Shown here piece after piece: positions 57,303-64,000 of a DNA stretch of 64,000 nt. The stretch is from Sphingomonadales bacterium. GTDB lineage: Bacteria > Pseudomonadota > Alphaproteobacteria > Sphingomonadales > Sphingomonadaceae. The position numbers were made by a program, and so were the translations under genes. A model generated the notes under the pieces. That model did no database searches and had not been told where the DNA came from. It was given only the letters and a program-made list of their open reading frames with translations. Within the stretch, counting starts at the first letter, position 1, and every line of letters begins with the position of its first letter. The stretch is from assembly GCA_025352685.1 (NCBI GenBank), contig JANXSN010000073.1, forward strand, positions 1 to 64,000, read 5' to 3'.

Positions 57303-57641
57303 AGCGTCGCCATCGGTCAGGCTCGCTCCTTGCGCAACGGTGAATTTTGGCCGCGGCGGAACCACCCGGCGAGACCGGCGTTTTTGCTCCTGTCCACCCC
57401 CCCCCGGACGAGTAGTTGCTTTGCGTACCCTTCCCGATGGCGCCCCCGCCGTCGGGAAGCAGTCTTATCGATTATCACGGGTGTCAGCGCGTAGTGTCGA
57501 TCGTCGTTGCGCTGCAGAGCACTTCTTGGAACCACGCGCTCGTTGGCACAGCCAACGCCATAAGGGGGAGCAAGAGCAGAAAAAATCAAGAAATACCCCC
57601 CCGTCACGTCACCGCGCGACCGGCGACCCTAGGCGTCCAGC
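57303..57641. other. Structured non-coding stretch between two minus-strand genes
   Basis: Two strong inverted repeats stand here: 57430-57459 (CTTCCCGATGGCG with a CCCC loop, 13 bp including one G-U) and 57541-57557 (CGTTGGC-ACA-GCCAACG). A run of nine C residues lies near 57396-57405. No convincing gene is found. The first hairpin lies about 180 nt downstream of the ldcA stop and could be a Rho-independent-like end lacking a U-run, or an RNA structure. Confidence 0.5.
57430..57459. terminator. 13-bp hairpin, possible terminator
   Basis: CTTCCCGATGGCG and CGCCGTCGGGAAG pair throughout with one wobble around a four-C loop. No T-run follows on the minus strand (GGTACGCAA), so the terminator call is tentative. 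Confidence 0.45.
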
Positions 57642-58460
57642 CTAGAAAGTATCGTACACCAACCGAGAGCCGAACGGCACGACTGCATTTTCGATGTCGT
57701 GCCCGATATTCGCACGGCCCATCCAGCGTATGCCCGACACGGTGCACCAATGCCGGGCTACGGCTTCCTCATCCATCCCAAAGTCGGGCGTGTTCGACGG
57801 GATCGGTGCACAGCGACCCAGCATGACCCCGGCGCAGCGCCGCACATTTGCGCTGGACGTGACGTGAAAGAGCGTACGGTCGATGCAATACATCGCCTCA
57901 TCGACCTCTTCGAGCATCAACACGCGTCCAGCCAGATCGGGTTCGAGCGGCGTGCCGAGCAGGTTCGACAGGACGGTCAGGTTGATTGCCACTTGATCCT
58001 GCGCTGCCGGTTTGGGGCACATGAGCCAATCGAGGGACCGCGCGACAGCTGCCTCGCCTCCGTCGCGCATGACGTCGCTGGGCATAGGCCCGTGGACGGG
58101 GTGTCCCACCCCCTTGGCCAGCAAGCCTGCCAACACGAACCCCCCATCGCTATAGCCGAGGAATGTCTTTGATCGCGCCGCATCGTCCATCCGTGCAATC
58201 GCGCGCTCGGCGATCCGGTTCGCGCCGTATCCACCCCGTCCGAACCATACCGCGTCGAAACGCGGGTCGTTGCTGACCTCGACCAGCGCCTCCTCGCGCG
58301 CGGCGTCAGGCCCGGCGAAATGTCCCTCCGACAAGAAGCACTGCGGATGAAAGACGATGTCTGGTGCGAAATCGCCGTATCGTTCACGCGCAAGCGCCGC
58401 GATCCGCGCTGGTATTTGCGGTGAAACGGCGTTCGACGGTGCGACAACGGCGATGCGCAT
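57642..58460 (-). CDS. S66-family LD-carboxypeptidase
   Basis: The 272-residue protein has the nucleophile segment FLGYSDGGFVLAGL, the N-terminal MRIAVVAPSNAVS, WFGRGGYGANRI, and EEVDEAMYCIDRTL holding the catalytic Glu. S66 enzymes remove the terminal D-Ala from murein tetrapeptides during recycling. The start at 58460 follows GGGGAGCAAG. It is divergent from the Mur ligase with 36 nt between starts. Confidence 0.88.
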   Translation of the reverse strand: MRIAVVAPSNAVSPQIPARIAALARERYGDFAPDIVFHPQCFLSEGHFAGPDAAREEALVEVSNDPRFDAVWFGRGGYGANRIAERAIARMDDAARSKTFLGYSDGGFVLAGLLAKGVGHPVHGPMPSDVMRDGGEAAVARSLDWLMCPKPAAQDQVAINLTVLSNLLGTPLEPDLAGRVLMLEEVDEAMYCIDRTLFHVTSSANVRRCAGVMLGRCAPIPSNTPDFGMDEEAVARHWCTVSGIRWMGRANIGHDIENAVVPFGSRLVYDTF

Positions 58461-58496
58461 CTTGCTCCCCTGAGATTTAGTCACGATAGCGCGGGC

Positions 58497-59834
58497 GTGG
58501 GCAAATCCTATTTCTTTGTTGGAATCGGCGGATCGGGCATGATGTCGCTCGCGCAAATCGTGGCTGCGCAGGGGTCAATAGTCGCGGGATCTGACCGCTC
58601 GCTGGATCAGGGGCGGTCAGGCGCCAAGTTCGAGCGGATCGCCGCGCAGGGCATCGGCCTGTTCGCACAGGATGGCAGCGGCATTGTGTCGGCGGACCAG
58701 ATTGTCGTGGCATCGGCTGCAATCGAGGCCACCGTACCCGATATCGTCCGCGCGACCGAGCTCGGCTGTGCGCGCATGACGCGGGCCGAACTGCTTGCCG
58801 AACTGTTCAATGCAGCCCCGATCGGCATTGCGGTCGGCGGTACGAGTGGCAAATCGACTGTGACGGGCATGATCGGCTGGATACTGGACCAGGTCGGCCG
58901 CGATCCGACGATCATGAACGGCGCGATCATGAAAAACTATGGCACCGGGGCCCGGGTAGGCCGTGGCGACGTTTTCGTGAGCGAAGTGGACGAGAGCGAC
59001 GGCTCGATCGCGCTCTACCGGCCGACGGTTGCCGTGCTCAACAATGTCGCGGTCGATCACAAATCGTTGGAGGACTTGCGGGCGCTATTCAGCGGATTTC
59101 TGGCCCGCGCCGACAAATCGGTCGTAAATGCCGATAATGCCGAAGCCGCTTCGCTCGCGACTCCGACGTTGACGTTTGGCCTCGCTTCCCTTTCCGATTT
59201 GCGCGCAATCGACCTCGTGGAGCGCCCCGACGGCGTGGAATTCAGGGTGGGCGACACTCACGTCGCCCTCGCCTTGCCCGGCCGGCACAATGCCTCGAAT
59301 GCTCTTGCCGCGCTCGGCGCCGCTGCCATGGTCGGGGTCCCGGTGAGCGCTGCCGCTGCGGCGCTTTCAACATTCAGCGGTCTTAACCGCCGCATGGAGG
59401 TGGTTGGTACCGCAAACACCATCACGGTGATCGACGATTTTGGTCACAACCCGGACAAGATCGCCGCCACGCTGTCGGCGCTGCATGTTTTTCCGGGGCG
59501 GTTGCTCGTTTTCTTTCAGCCGCACGGCTATGGCCCGCTCAAGCAAATGGGCCGCGAGCTGGCCTATGCATTCCGCGCGAATCTAGACGAAGGCGACCGG
59601 CTTATCGTCAATGACCCGGCCTATTTCGGCGGCACGGTCGACCGCAGCATCGGTAGTGAAGCCTTAGTCGAGGCCATCGGCGATCAGGCCGAACACATCG
59701 CCAGCCGGGAGGCATGCGGTGAACGGCTGCTCTCGCTGGCGCGACCCCATGACAGGATTGTTGTGATGGGCGCGCGCGACGATACGCTGTCGGACTTCGC
59801 AGCCGGGTTGCTCGCGGCGCTTCCTTCCGCTTAA
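58497..59834 (+). CDS. Mur ligase family protein (MurC/Mpl-like)
   Basis: The 445-residue ligase has a Rossmann N-terminus GIGGSGMMSLAQIV, the P-loop AVGGTSGKSTVTG at about residues 112-124, SEVDESDGS and LPGRHNASNALAA. It belongs to the UDP-MurNAc ligases acting on L-Ala or on the tripeptide. The divergent LD-carboxypeptidase favours the recycling role of Mpl, which attaches recovered tripeptide to UDP-MurNAc. The start is GTG. Whether it is Mpl or a MurC paralogue needs a tree. Confidence 0.82.
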   Translation: MGKSYFFVGIGGSGMMSLAQIVAAQGSIVAGSDRSLDQGRSGAKFERIAAQGIGLFAQDGSGIVSADQIVVASAAIEATVPDIVRATELGCARMTRAELLAELFNAAPIGIAVGGTSGKSTVTGMIGWILDQVGRDPTIMNGAIMKNYGTGARVGRGDVFVSEVDESDGSIALYRPTVAVLNNVAVDHKSLEDLRALFSGFLARADKSVVNADNAEAASLATPTLTFGLASLSDLRAIDLVERPDGVEFRVGDTHVALALPGRHNASNALAALGAAAMVGVPVSAAAAALSTFSGLNRRMEVVGTANTITVIDDFGHNPDKIAATLSALHVFPGRLLVFFQPHGYGPLKQMGRELAYAFRANLDEGDRLIVNDPAYFGGTVDRSIGSEALVEAIGDQAEHIASREACGERLLSLARPHDRIVVMGARDDTLSDFAAGLLAALPSA

Positions 59835-59867
59835 GGTTATGCTAAAGTTGGCATTGCAGGAAATTTG

Positions 59868-61148
59868 ATGGCGAAGCGCCTGACACTGTTCATCATGATC
59901 GGGCTTGTGCTCGGCATTTTCGTCGGTGCGATCATGCATGCGGCGATGGATCAGGTGGCTGTTGCGAGTGCGGGCAAGTGGCTCGGACTGGTTACCGACA
60001 TCTTTCTGCGTCTCATCAAGATGATCATCGCGCCGCTGGTATTTGCGACGCTGGTTTCGGGCATTGTCCATATGGGCGATACGGCGGCGCTCGGCAGGGT
60101 CGGGCTGAAGACGATGTTCTGGTTTATTTCGGCGACACTCGTCTCGCTGTCACTTGGCATGGTGCTCGTGAACCTTTTGCACCCCGGCGTCGGCGCAGGG
60201 CTCACGCTGCCGCCCGCGACTGCGCACGTCGATATTGCCAAGCCGACGAGCGATATCTTCCACATCATCGCCGAAATGTTCCCGAAATCGATTTTCGAAG
60301 GCATGGCGAACAACACGCTGCTGCAGATCGTCATCTTCTCGTTGTTTTTCGGGGTTGCCATGACTGCAGTGGGGGCCAAGGCCGCGCCGCTAGTTGCGGG
60401 GATCGACGCCCTTGTCGAGGTCATGCTTCAAGTTACGAACTACGTGATGCGCGTCTCCCCGTTCGCGGTGTTCGCGGCGATGACGAAGGTGATTGCCGTC
60501 AACGGTCTCGTCGTGATCGGGACATTCATATGGTTTATCGGCACCTTTTATTTCGGTCTCTTCGTGCTCTGGTGCGCTCTTGCATTCGCCGCCTTCCTGT
60601 TCGTGGGAACGCGCGCGGGGACCTTGATCCGCTATATTCGGGAGCCTGTCCTGCTCGCGTTCTCAACTGCTTCGTCTGAGGCAGCCTATCCGCGGACGCT
60701 GGAGGCGCTCGACCGTTTCGGCGTACCGCCCAAAATTGCCAGCTTCGTTCTGCCACTCGGCTATTCGTTTAACCTCGATGGCTCGATGATGTACATGACG
60801 TTCGCGACGCTGTTCATTGCGCAACTGTACGGGATCAACTTGAGCTTCGGACAGCAAATCGCAATGCTGCTGACGCTCATGCTGACGTCCAAGGGTATGG
60901 CGGCCGTTCCGCGTGCCAGCCTGGTTGTCATTTCGGGCACGATGGCACAGTTCGGTATTCCGGAGGCTGGACTTGTCCTCATCCTCGCCATCGATCAGTT
61001 CCTCGACATGGGCCGCTCGGGCACCAACGTCGTCGGCAATGCGGTGGCCGCCGTCGTTGTTGCCAAATGGGAGGGCGAACTCGACAAGCCGCTGCCCCCT
61101 GAAATAGAGCCGCCCCATGCCCCTTCTCGTCTCCACGGAGTCCTCTGA
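59868..61148 (+). CDS. Dicarboxylate/amino acid:cation symporter (DAACS)
   Basis: The 426-residue protein has the hairpin-loop serines AFSTASSEAAYPRTLE, the SFNLDGSMMYMTFATLFIAQ repeat, KGMAAVPRASLVV and DQFLDMGRSGTNVVGNAVAAVVV. These form the GltPh-fold substrate site with the conserved NMDGT-like NLDGS. It imports glutamate/aspartate or C4-dicarboxylates. An ATG one codon after a TTG is used. It overlaps the DUF6356 gene. Confidence 0.93.
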   Translation: MAKRLTLFIMIGLVLGIFVGAIMHAAMDQVAVASAGKWLGLVTDIFLRLIKMIIAPLVFATLVSGIVHMGDTAALGRVGLKTMFWFISATLVSLSLGMVLVNLLHPGVGAGLTLPPATAHVDIAKPTSDIFHIIAEMFPKSIFEGMANNTLLQIVIFSLFFGVAMTAVGAKAAPLVAGIDALVEVMLQVTNYVMRVSPFAVFAAMTKVIAVNGLVVIGTFIWFIGTFYFGLFVLWCALAFAAFLFVGTRAGTLIRYIREPVLLAFSTASSEAAYPRTLEALDRFGVPPKIASFVLPLGYSFNLDGSMMYMTFATLFIAQLYGINLSFGQQIAMLLTLMLTSKGMAAVPRASLVVISGTMAQFGIPEAGLVLILAIDQFLDMGRSGTNVVGNAVAAVVVAKWEGELDKPLPPEIEPPHAPSRLHGVL

Positions 61149-61402
61149 TGATCGATCGTATTTTCCTGTCGCACCCGCGCACCGTGGGGGAGGGCTATTG
61201 GGAGCACTTCCGCGTCGCCGGCAGCTTCGGCACGGCCATGGTTGGGGGCGGTCTAAAGGCGATGGTCCACGCCGTTTTTCCCAATGCCTATGAGACCGCT
61301 GGCAGCGATACGATCCGCCTGCTTCATACGATCATGGTCGAAAAACGCGGCGCAAAGCGCGACGCAACGATGGAAATGCTTTCGGTCGAATGGGTGATCT
61401 GA
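61148..61402 (+). CDS. DUF6356 family protein
   Basis: The 84-residue protein, MIDRIFLSHPRTVGEGYWEHFRVAGSFGTAMVGGGLKAMVHAVFPNAYETAGSDTI, matches the pattern of small DUF6356 proteins I recall from sphingomonads. Function is unknown; one amphipathic or membrane-touching segment is likely. It sits between the symporter and hydrolase genes with overlaps on both sides (1 nt and 13 nt). Confidence 0.8.
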   Translation: MIDRIFLSHPRTVGEGYWEHFRVAGSFGTAMVGGGLKAMVHAVFPNAYETAGSDTIRLLHTIMVEKRGAKRDATMEMLSVEWVI

Positions 61403-62091
61403 GCGAAATCGCTGTCTGCCGGCGCGACGGCGCCGGACCCACAATTATTTTTCTTCCCGGCTACGCCTCCGACATGGCGGGGTCGAAAGCGATGGCGCTG
61501 GATGCCTGGTCGGTGCGGACGGATCGTGCGTTTGTGCGATTCGACTATCGCGGGTGCGGTGAAAATGCGGGGGCCTTCGAGGACTTCACCCTTGAAGACT
61601 GGTGCGACGATGCTTTGTCGGTGATCGATAGGACGCCGGGACCCGTCGTGCTTGTCGGGTCTTCAATGGGGGGATGGTTGATGGTGCTCGCGGCGCTTGC
61701 GCGGCCTCATCGCGTGGCGGCGTTAGTTGGCATCGCGGCGGCACCCGATTTTACCGAATGGGGCTTTGACGAAGGCCAAAAGCTGGCGCTGGCGCGCGAC
61801 GAACGGATTGCGGAGCCATCGATTTATGGCCCACCGCTCGTGACGACGCGGGACTTTTGGGAATCAGGTCAGCGCAATCTGGTGCTCGGCAGCACGATCG
61901 GGCTCGATATACCCATACGCTTGCTTCAGGGACAGGAAGACCAAGCTGTGCCGTGGCGACAGTCCCTCATGCTCGCCGAGCGTTTGCGTTCAGCCGACGT
62001 CCAGATCGTCCTCGTCAAGGACGGCGATCACCGTCTGTCGCGCCCCAACGACATCCAGCTGCTGATTAAGACCATAGAAAGCTTGCTATGA
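61390..62091 (+). CDS. Alpha/beta hydrolase
   Basis: The 233-residue protein has the oxyanion and nucleophile-elbow segments FLPGYASDMAGSKA and VGSSMGGWL (Ser nucleophile), FDYRGCGEN, and DGDHRLSRP giving the His. It resembles ABHD10-type acyl-protein thioesterases. It is translated with the DUF6356 gene and the TPR gene. Confidence 0.88.
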   Translation: MGDLSEIAVCRRDGAGPTIIFLPGYASDMAGSKAMALDAWSVRTDRAFVRFDYRGCGENAGAFEDFTLEDWCDDALSVIDRTPGPVVLVGSSMGGWLMVLAALARPHRVAALVGIAAAPDFTEWGFDEGQKLALARDERIAEPSIYGPPLVTTRDFWESGQRNLVLGSTIGLDIPIRLLQGQEDQAVPWRQSLMLAERLRSADVQIVLVKDGDHRLSRPNDIQLLIKTIESLL

Positions 62092-62831
62092 TTGCCCTTG
62101 CGCTTCTCGCTGCTTACCCTGCACCTGCACCGAGCGTCGACCGACAACGGTTCGAGGCATGTGCCGCACTGGCCGAAACCGATTCGGCGCGCGCGATCGA
62201 ACAAGCCGGGACGTGGCGGATCAACGGCGGTGGCGTGGCGGCCCGGCACTGCGAGGCGCTGGCCTTTGTCGCCCAGAAACGCTGGTTGCCCGCTGCAACG
62301 GCGTTCGAGGCGGCCGCGCGGGAGGCAGATAACAAGGCCGATGGCCGGTCTGGCAACCTGTGGATACAGGCAGGGAACGCAGCACTTGCGGCTGGCGATC
62401 CGGCGCGGGCCCGGATCGCGTTCGATGCCGCCATGGTGCGCGGGCAGGCGGCGGGTGTCGACCTCGGAGAAAATTATCTCGACCGGTCTCGCGCACGCTT
62501 TGCCCTGGGCGACAAGAAAGGAGCGCGAGACGATATCGACGCGGCCCTCAAACTGGTTCCCGCCGATCCGCTCGCCTGGTTGCTTTCAGCGACGCTGGCA
62601 CGACAGTCGGGTGATCTGGCGCGTGCCACGACCGACATTTCCGAGGCGCAAACCCGCTCGCCCGACGACGCCCAGGTGGCGCTGGAGGCGGGCAACGTGG
62701 CGATCCTATCGGGGTCCGATGCAGCGGCGAGGGTTGCCTGGGAGGCGGCAGTCAAAAATGCGCCGAACAGTGCGGCGGGGAAGGCTGCGGCTGATGCCTT
62801 GGCGAAATTGGGTGCACCGATTAAACCTTAG
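62088..62831 (+). CDS. TPR repeat protein
   Basis: The 247-residue protein has an N-terminal hydrophobic segment (MIALALLAAYPAPAP) that could be a signal, then at least four TPR-like helix pairs, including GDPARARIAFDAAM, GDKKGARDDIDAALKLVPADPLAWLLSATL and GDLARATTDISEAQTRSPDD. It is probably a scaffold or periplasmic assembly factor. It closes the symporter operon and overlaps the hydrolase by ATGA. Confidence 0.83.
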   Translation: MIALALLAAYPAPAPSVDRQRFEACAALAETDSARAIEQAGTWRINGGGVAARHCEALAFVAQKRWLPAATAFEAAAREADNKADGRSGNLWIQAGNAALAAGDPARARIAFDAAMVRGQAAGVDLGENYLDRSRARFALGDKKGARDDIDAALKLVPADPLAWLLSATLARQSGDLARATTDISEAQTRSPDDAQVALEAGNVAILSGSDAAARVAWEAAVKNAPNSAAGKAAADALAKLGAPIKP

Positions 62832-63144
62832 CCGCCTTTGGCTGAGGGACAGTCCGCCACTTGCGTGCGAACGGCGCACCATTGGTCTCGGGTGCCCGAA
62901 GCGATGCCGTTACGCGCGCGCTTGCCCAACGGCCAACGATTGCCGGAAAGGCAGGATCTTCGTTTCGGTGCAGAACCGAGCCTCTCTTCGCTCCCGGTTC
63001 CCAAGACTTTCAGGCGCGCTGGTGGCGGTTTTCTTCATAGATCGGGCTGTCGGTTGAGGGCTGTGCTGCCTTGTCCGCCCACGACGAACGCAAGGAATGA
63101 TGTTTCACCTTTCGGGCGCGGCGACGAACGCCTAGATAAGGGTC
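62832..63144. other. 313-bp gap before gloA with nothing recognised
   Basis: ORFs at 62838-63380 plus and 62092-63057 plus run through it out of frame with real genes and have no family-like features. No hairpin with a T-run or other clear signal was found. It likely contains the gloA promoter. Confidence 0.45.
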
Positions 63145-63558
63145 ATGAAATATCTCCATACCATGATCCGCGTGTCGGACCCGCAAGCCACCATCCGGTT
63201 TTTCGAATTGCTCGGGCTCAAGGAGCTCAAGCGGTTCGACAACCCCGCGGGGCGGTTCACGCTCATCTTCCTCGCGGCGCCGGGCGACGAGGACGCGCAG
63301 GTCGAACTGACGCACAACTGGGACGAGCAAGGCTATGGCGAGGGACGGAATTTCGGTCATCTGGCCTATCGGGTCGATGATATCTACGCCACATGTCAGC
63401 GACTGATGGACGCGGGCGTGACGATCAACCGGCCGCCGCGTGACGGCCATATGGCGTTCGTCCGGTCGCCCGACAATGTATCGGTCGAGCTGTTGCAGGA
63501 TGGCAGCCTGCCGCCCGCCGAGCCTTGGGCGTCGATGCCAAACACGGGGCATTGGTAA
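63145..63558 (+). CDS. gloA: Lactoylglutathione lyase (glyoxalase I)
   Basis: The 137-residue VOC-fold enzyme has metal and substrate residues in HTMIRVSDPQATIRFFELLGL, VELTHNWDEQGY, GHLAYRVDDIY and SVELLQDG, giving the H/E/H/E set. It isomerises the methylglyoxal-glutathione hemithioacetal. It is followed directly by gloB, so the two steps of methylglyoxal detoxification are together. Confidence 0.95.
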   Translation: MKYLHTMIRVSDPQATIRFFELLGLKELKRFDNPAGRFTLIFLAAPGDEDAQVELTHNWDEQGYGEGRNFGHLAYRVDDIYATCQRLMDAGVTINRPPRDGHMAFVRSPDNVSVELLQDGSLPPAEPWASMPNTGHW

Positions 63559-63559
63559 G

Positions 63560-64000
63560 ATGCCGATCGAGGTTGTCGCGATCCCGGTGCTGAGCGATAA
63601 TTACATCTGGCTGGTTCACGAACCCGAAAGCGGCGCGACGATGGTCGTCGATCCTGCCGTGGCGGCACCAGTGCTGGCTGAGGCTGCGGCGCGCGGATGG
63701 CGGATTACTGATATCTGGAACACGCACTGGCACCCTGATCACACCGGCGGCAATGCAGAGATCAAGGCGGCAACGGGTTGCACAATCACGGGACCTGCTG
63801 CCGAGGCAGACCGCATCCCGACACTCGATCTCTTCGTGGCGGGCGGTGATATCGTTCGCTTGGGCACGATCGAAGCGCAGGTCATCGATGTGCCGGCGCA
63901 TACGGCGGGCCACATAGCGTTTTACTTCGCCGCACAGTCTGCGGCATTTGTCGGCGACACCCTGTTCGCGATGGGCTGCGGACGGTTGTTCGAAGGAACA
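63560..64000 (+). CDS. gloB: Hydroxyacylglutathione hydrolase (glyoxalase II), cut by the right edge
   Basis: The frame opens with MPIEVVAIPVLSDNYIWLVHEPES and contains the binuclear metal motif NTHWHPDHTGGN and DVPAHTAGHIAFYF, ending FVGDTLFAMGCGRLFEGT at the window edge. This is the first 147 codons of a protein of usually about 250. It hydrolyses S-lactoylglutathione. The frame is absent from the ORF track because it runs out. It starts one nt after the gloA stop. Confidence 0.94.
   Translation, partial: MPIEVVAIPVLSDNYIWLVHEPESGATMVVDPAVAAPVLAEAAARGWRITDIWNTHWHPDHTGGNAEIKAATGCTITGPAAEADRIPTLDLFVAGGDIVRLGTIEAQVIDVPAHTAGHIAFYFAAQSAAFVGDTLFAMGCGRLFEGT

Noticed and set aside
57317-57607. 96-aa minus-strand ORF in the structured gap
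   Set aside because: Crosses both hairpins, has no start signal and no family-like pattern.
62092-63057. 321-aa plus-strand ORF
   Set aside because: Out-of-frame shadow of the TPR gene, Arg/Pro-rich.
62838-63380. 180-aa plus-strand ORF overlapping gloA
   Set aside because: Second half is an out-of-frame reading of gloA; first half is featureless.

Overview
The window is a gene-dense, GC-rich chromosomal segment of an alphaproteobacterium, most likely a member of the Sphingomonadales. This rests on remembered family distributions, not a search. The supporting genes are MipZ and DivK of the alphaproteobacterial cell cycle, an ATP12-type chaperone, an alphaproteobacterial SspB, DUF3572 and DUF6356 proteins, a very small PEP-CTERM-like exported protein, frequent GTG and TTG starts, and many ATGA/GTGA stop-start overlaps. 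No transposase, phage gene, rRNA operon or CRISPR array is visible, so this is core chromosome with some accessory patches.

Layout: 1-5.8 kb has tRNA-Pro(CGG), dps, two small sphingomonad-type genes, rpmG, divK/DUF3572/HAD, RidA, a FemAB-like acyltransferase and a Sel1 protein. 5.8-9.3 kb has panC divergent from mipZ plus a J-domain gene, then a phosphogluco/phosphomannomutase. 9.5-14.8 kb has a fatty acid hydroxylase overlapping a DUF2141 gene, a 48-aa membrane protein missed by the ORF track, a TPP riboswitch with thiC, a GH16-like secreted enzyme and a SRAP protein. 15-17.8 kb has a PhnA-like gene with a damaged start, a 41-aa gene, and a cytochrome P450 between two PilZ genes. 18.4-22.1 kb is a crcB-RluA-PaiB-HAD-membrane-ATP12 run. 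22-25.4 kb has gmk, fumC and sspB on the minus strand. 25.4-29.4 kb is hisB-hisH-hisA-hisF-(small exported protein)-hisE-HIT. 29.4-41.4 kb has transporters, adenosine kinase, queG and a queuosine-precursor transporter, a NatAB-like ABC exporter, argB, YggT, folD and MarC.

41.4-49.8 kb is the most distinctive region. It is a compact set of membrane glycan genes: a large STT3/AglB-like GT-C protein, a methyltransferase, GtrA, a GtrB-like polyprenyl-phosphate glycosyltransferase, two tandem paralogous GT-C-like membrane proteins and a GT87-like protein. Their combination suggests a lipid-linked sugar made in the cytoplasm, flipped, and transferred to an unknown surface acceptor. 49.7-64 kb has argG (TTG start), cfa, a molybdopterin oxidoreductase with its cytochrome b partner, a TauE-like exporter, rlmN, an LD-carboxypeptidase divergent from a Mur ligase (a likely murein-recycling pair), a dicarboxylate symporter operon, and the glyoxalase pair gloA-gloB, with gloB cut by the right edge.

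The genes cover housekeeping biosynthesis (histidine, arginine, thiamine, pantothenate, folate), cell-cycle positioning, envelope metabolism and surface glycan decoration. All calls come from reading the translated sequence; no alignment or profile search was run.
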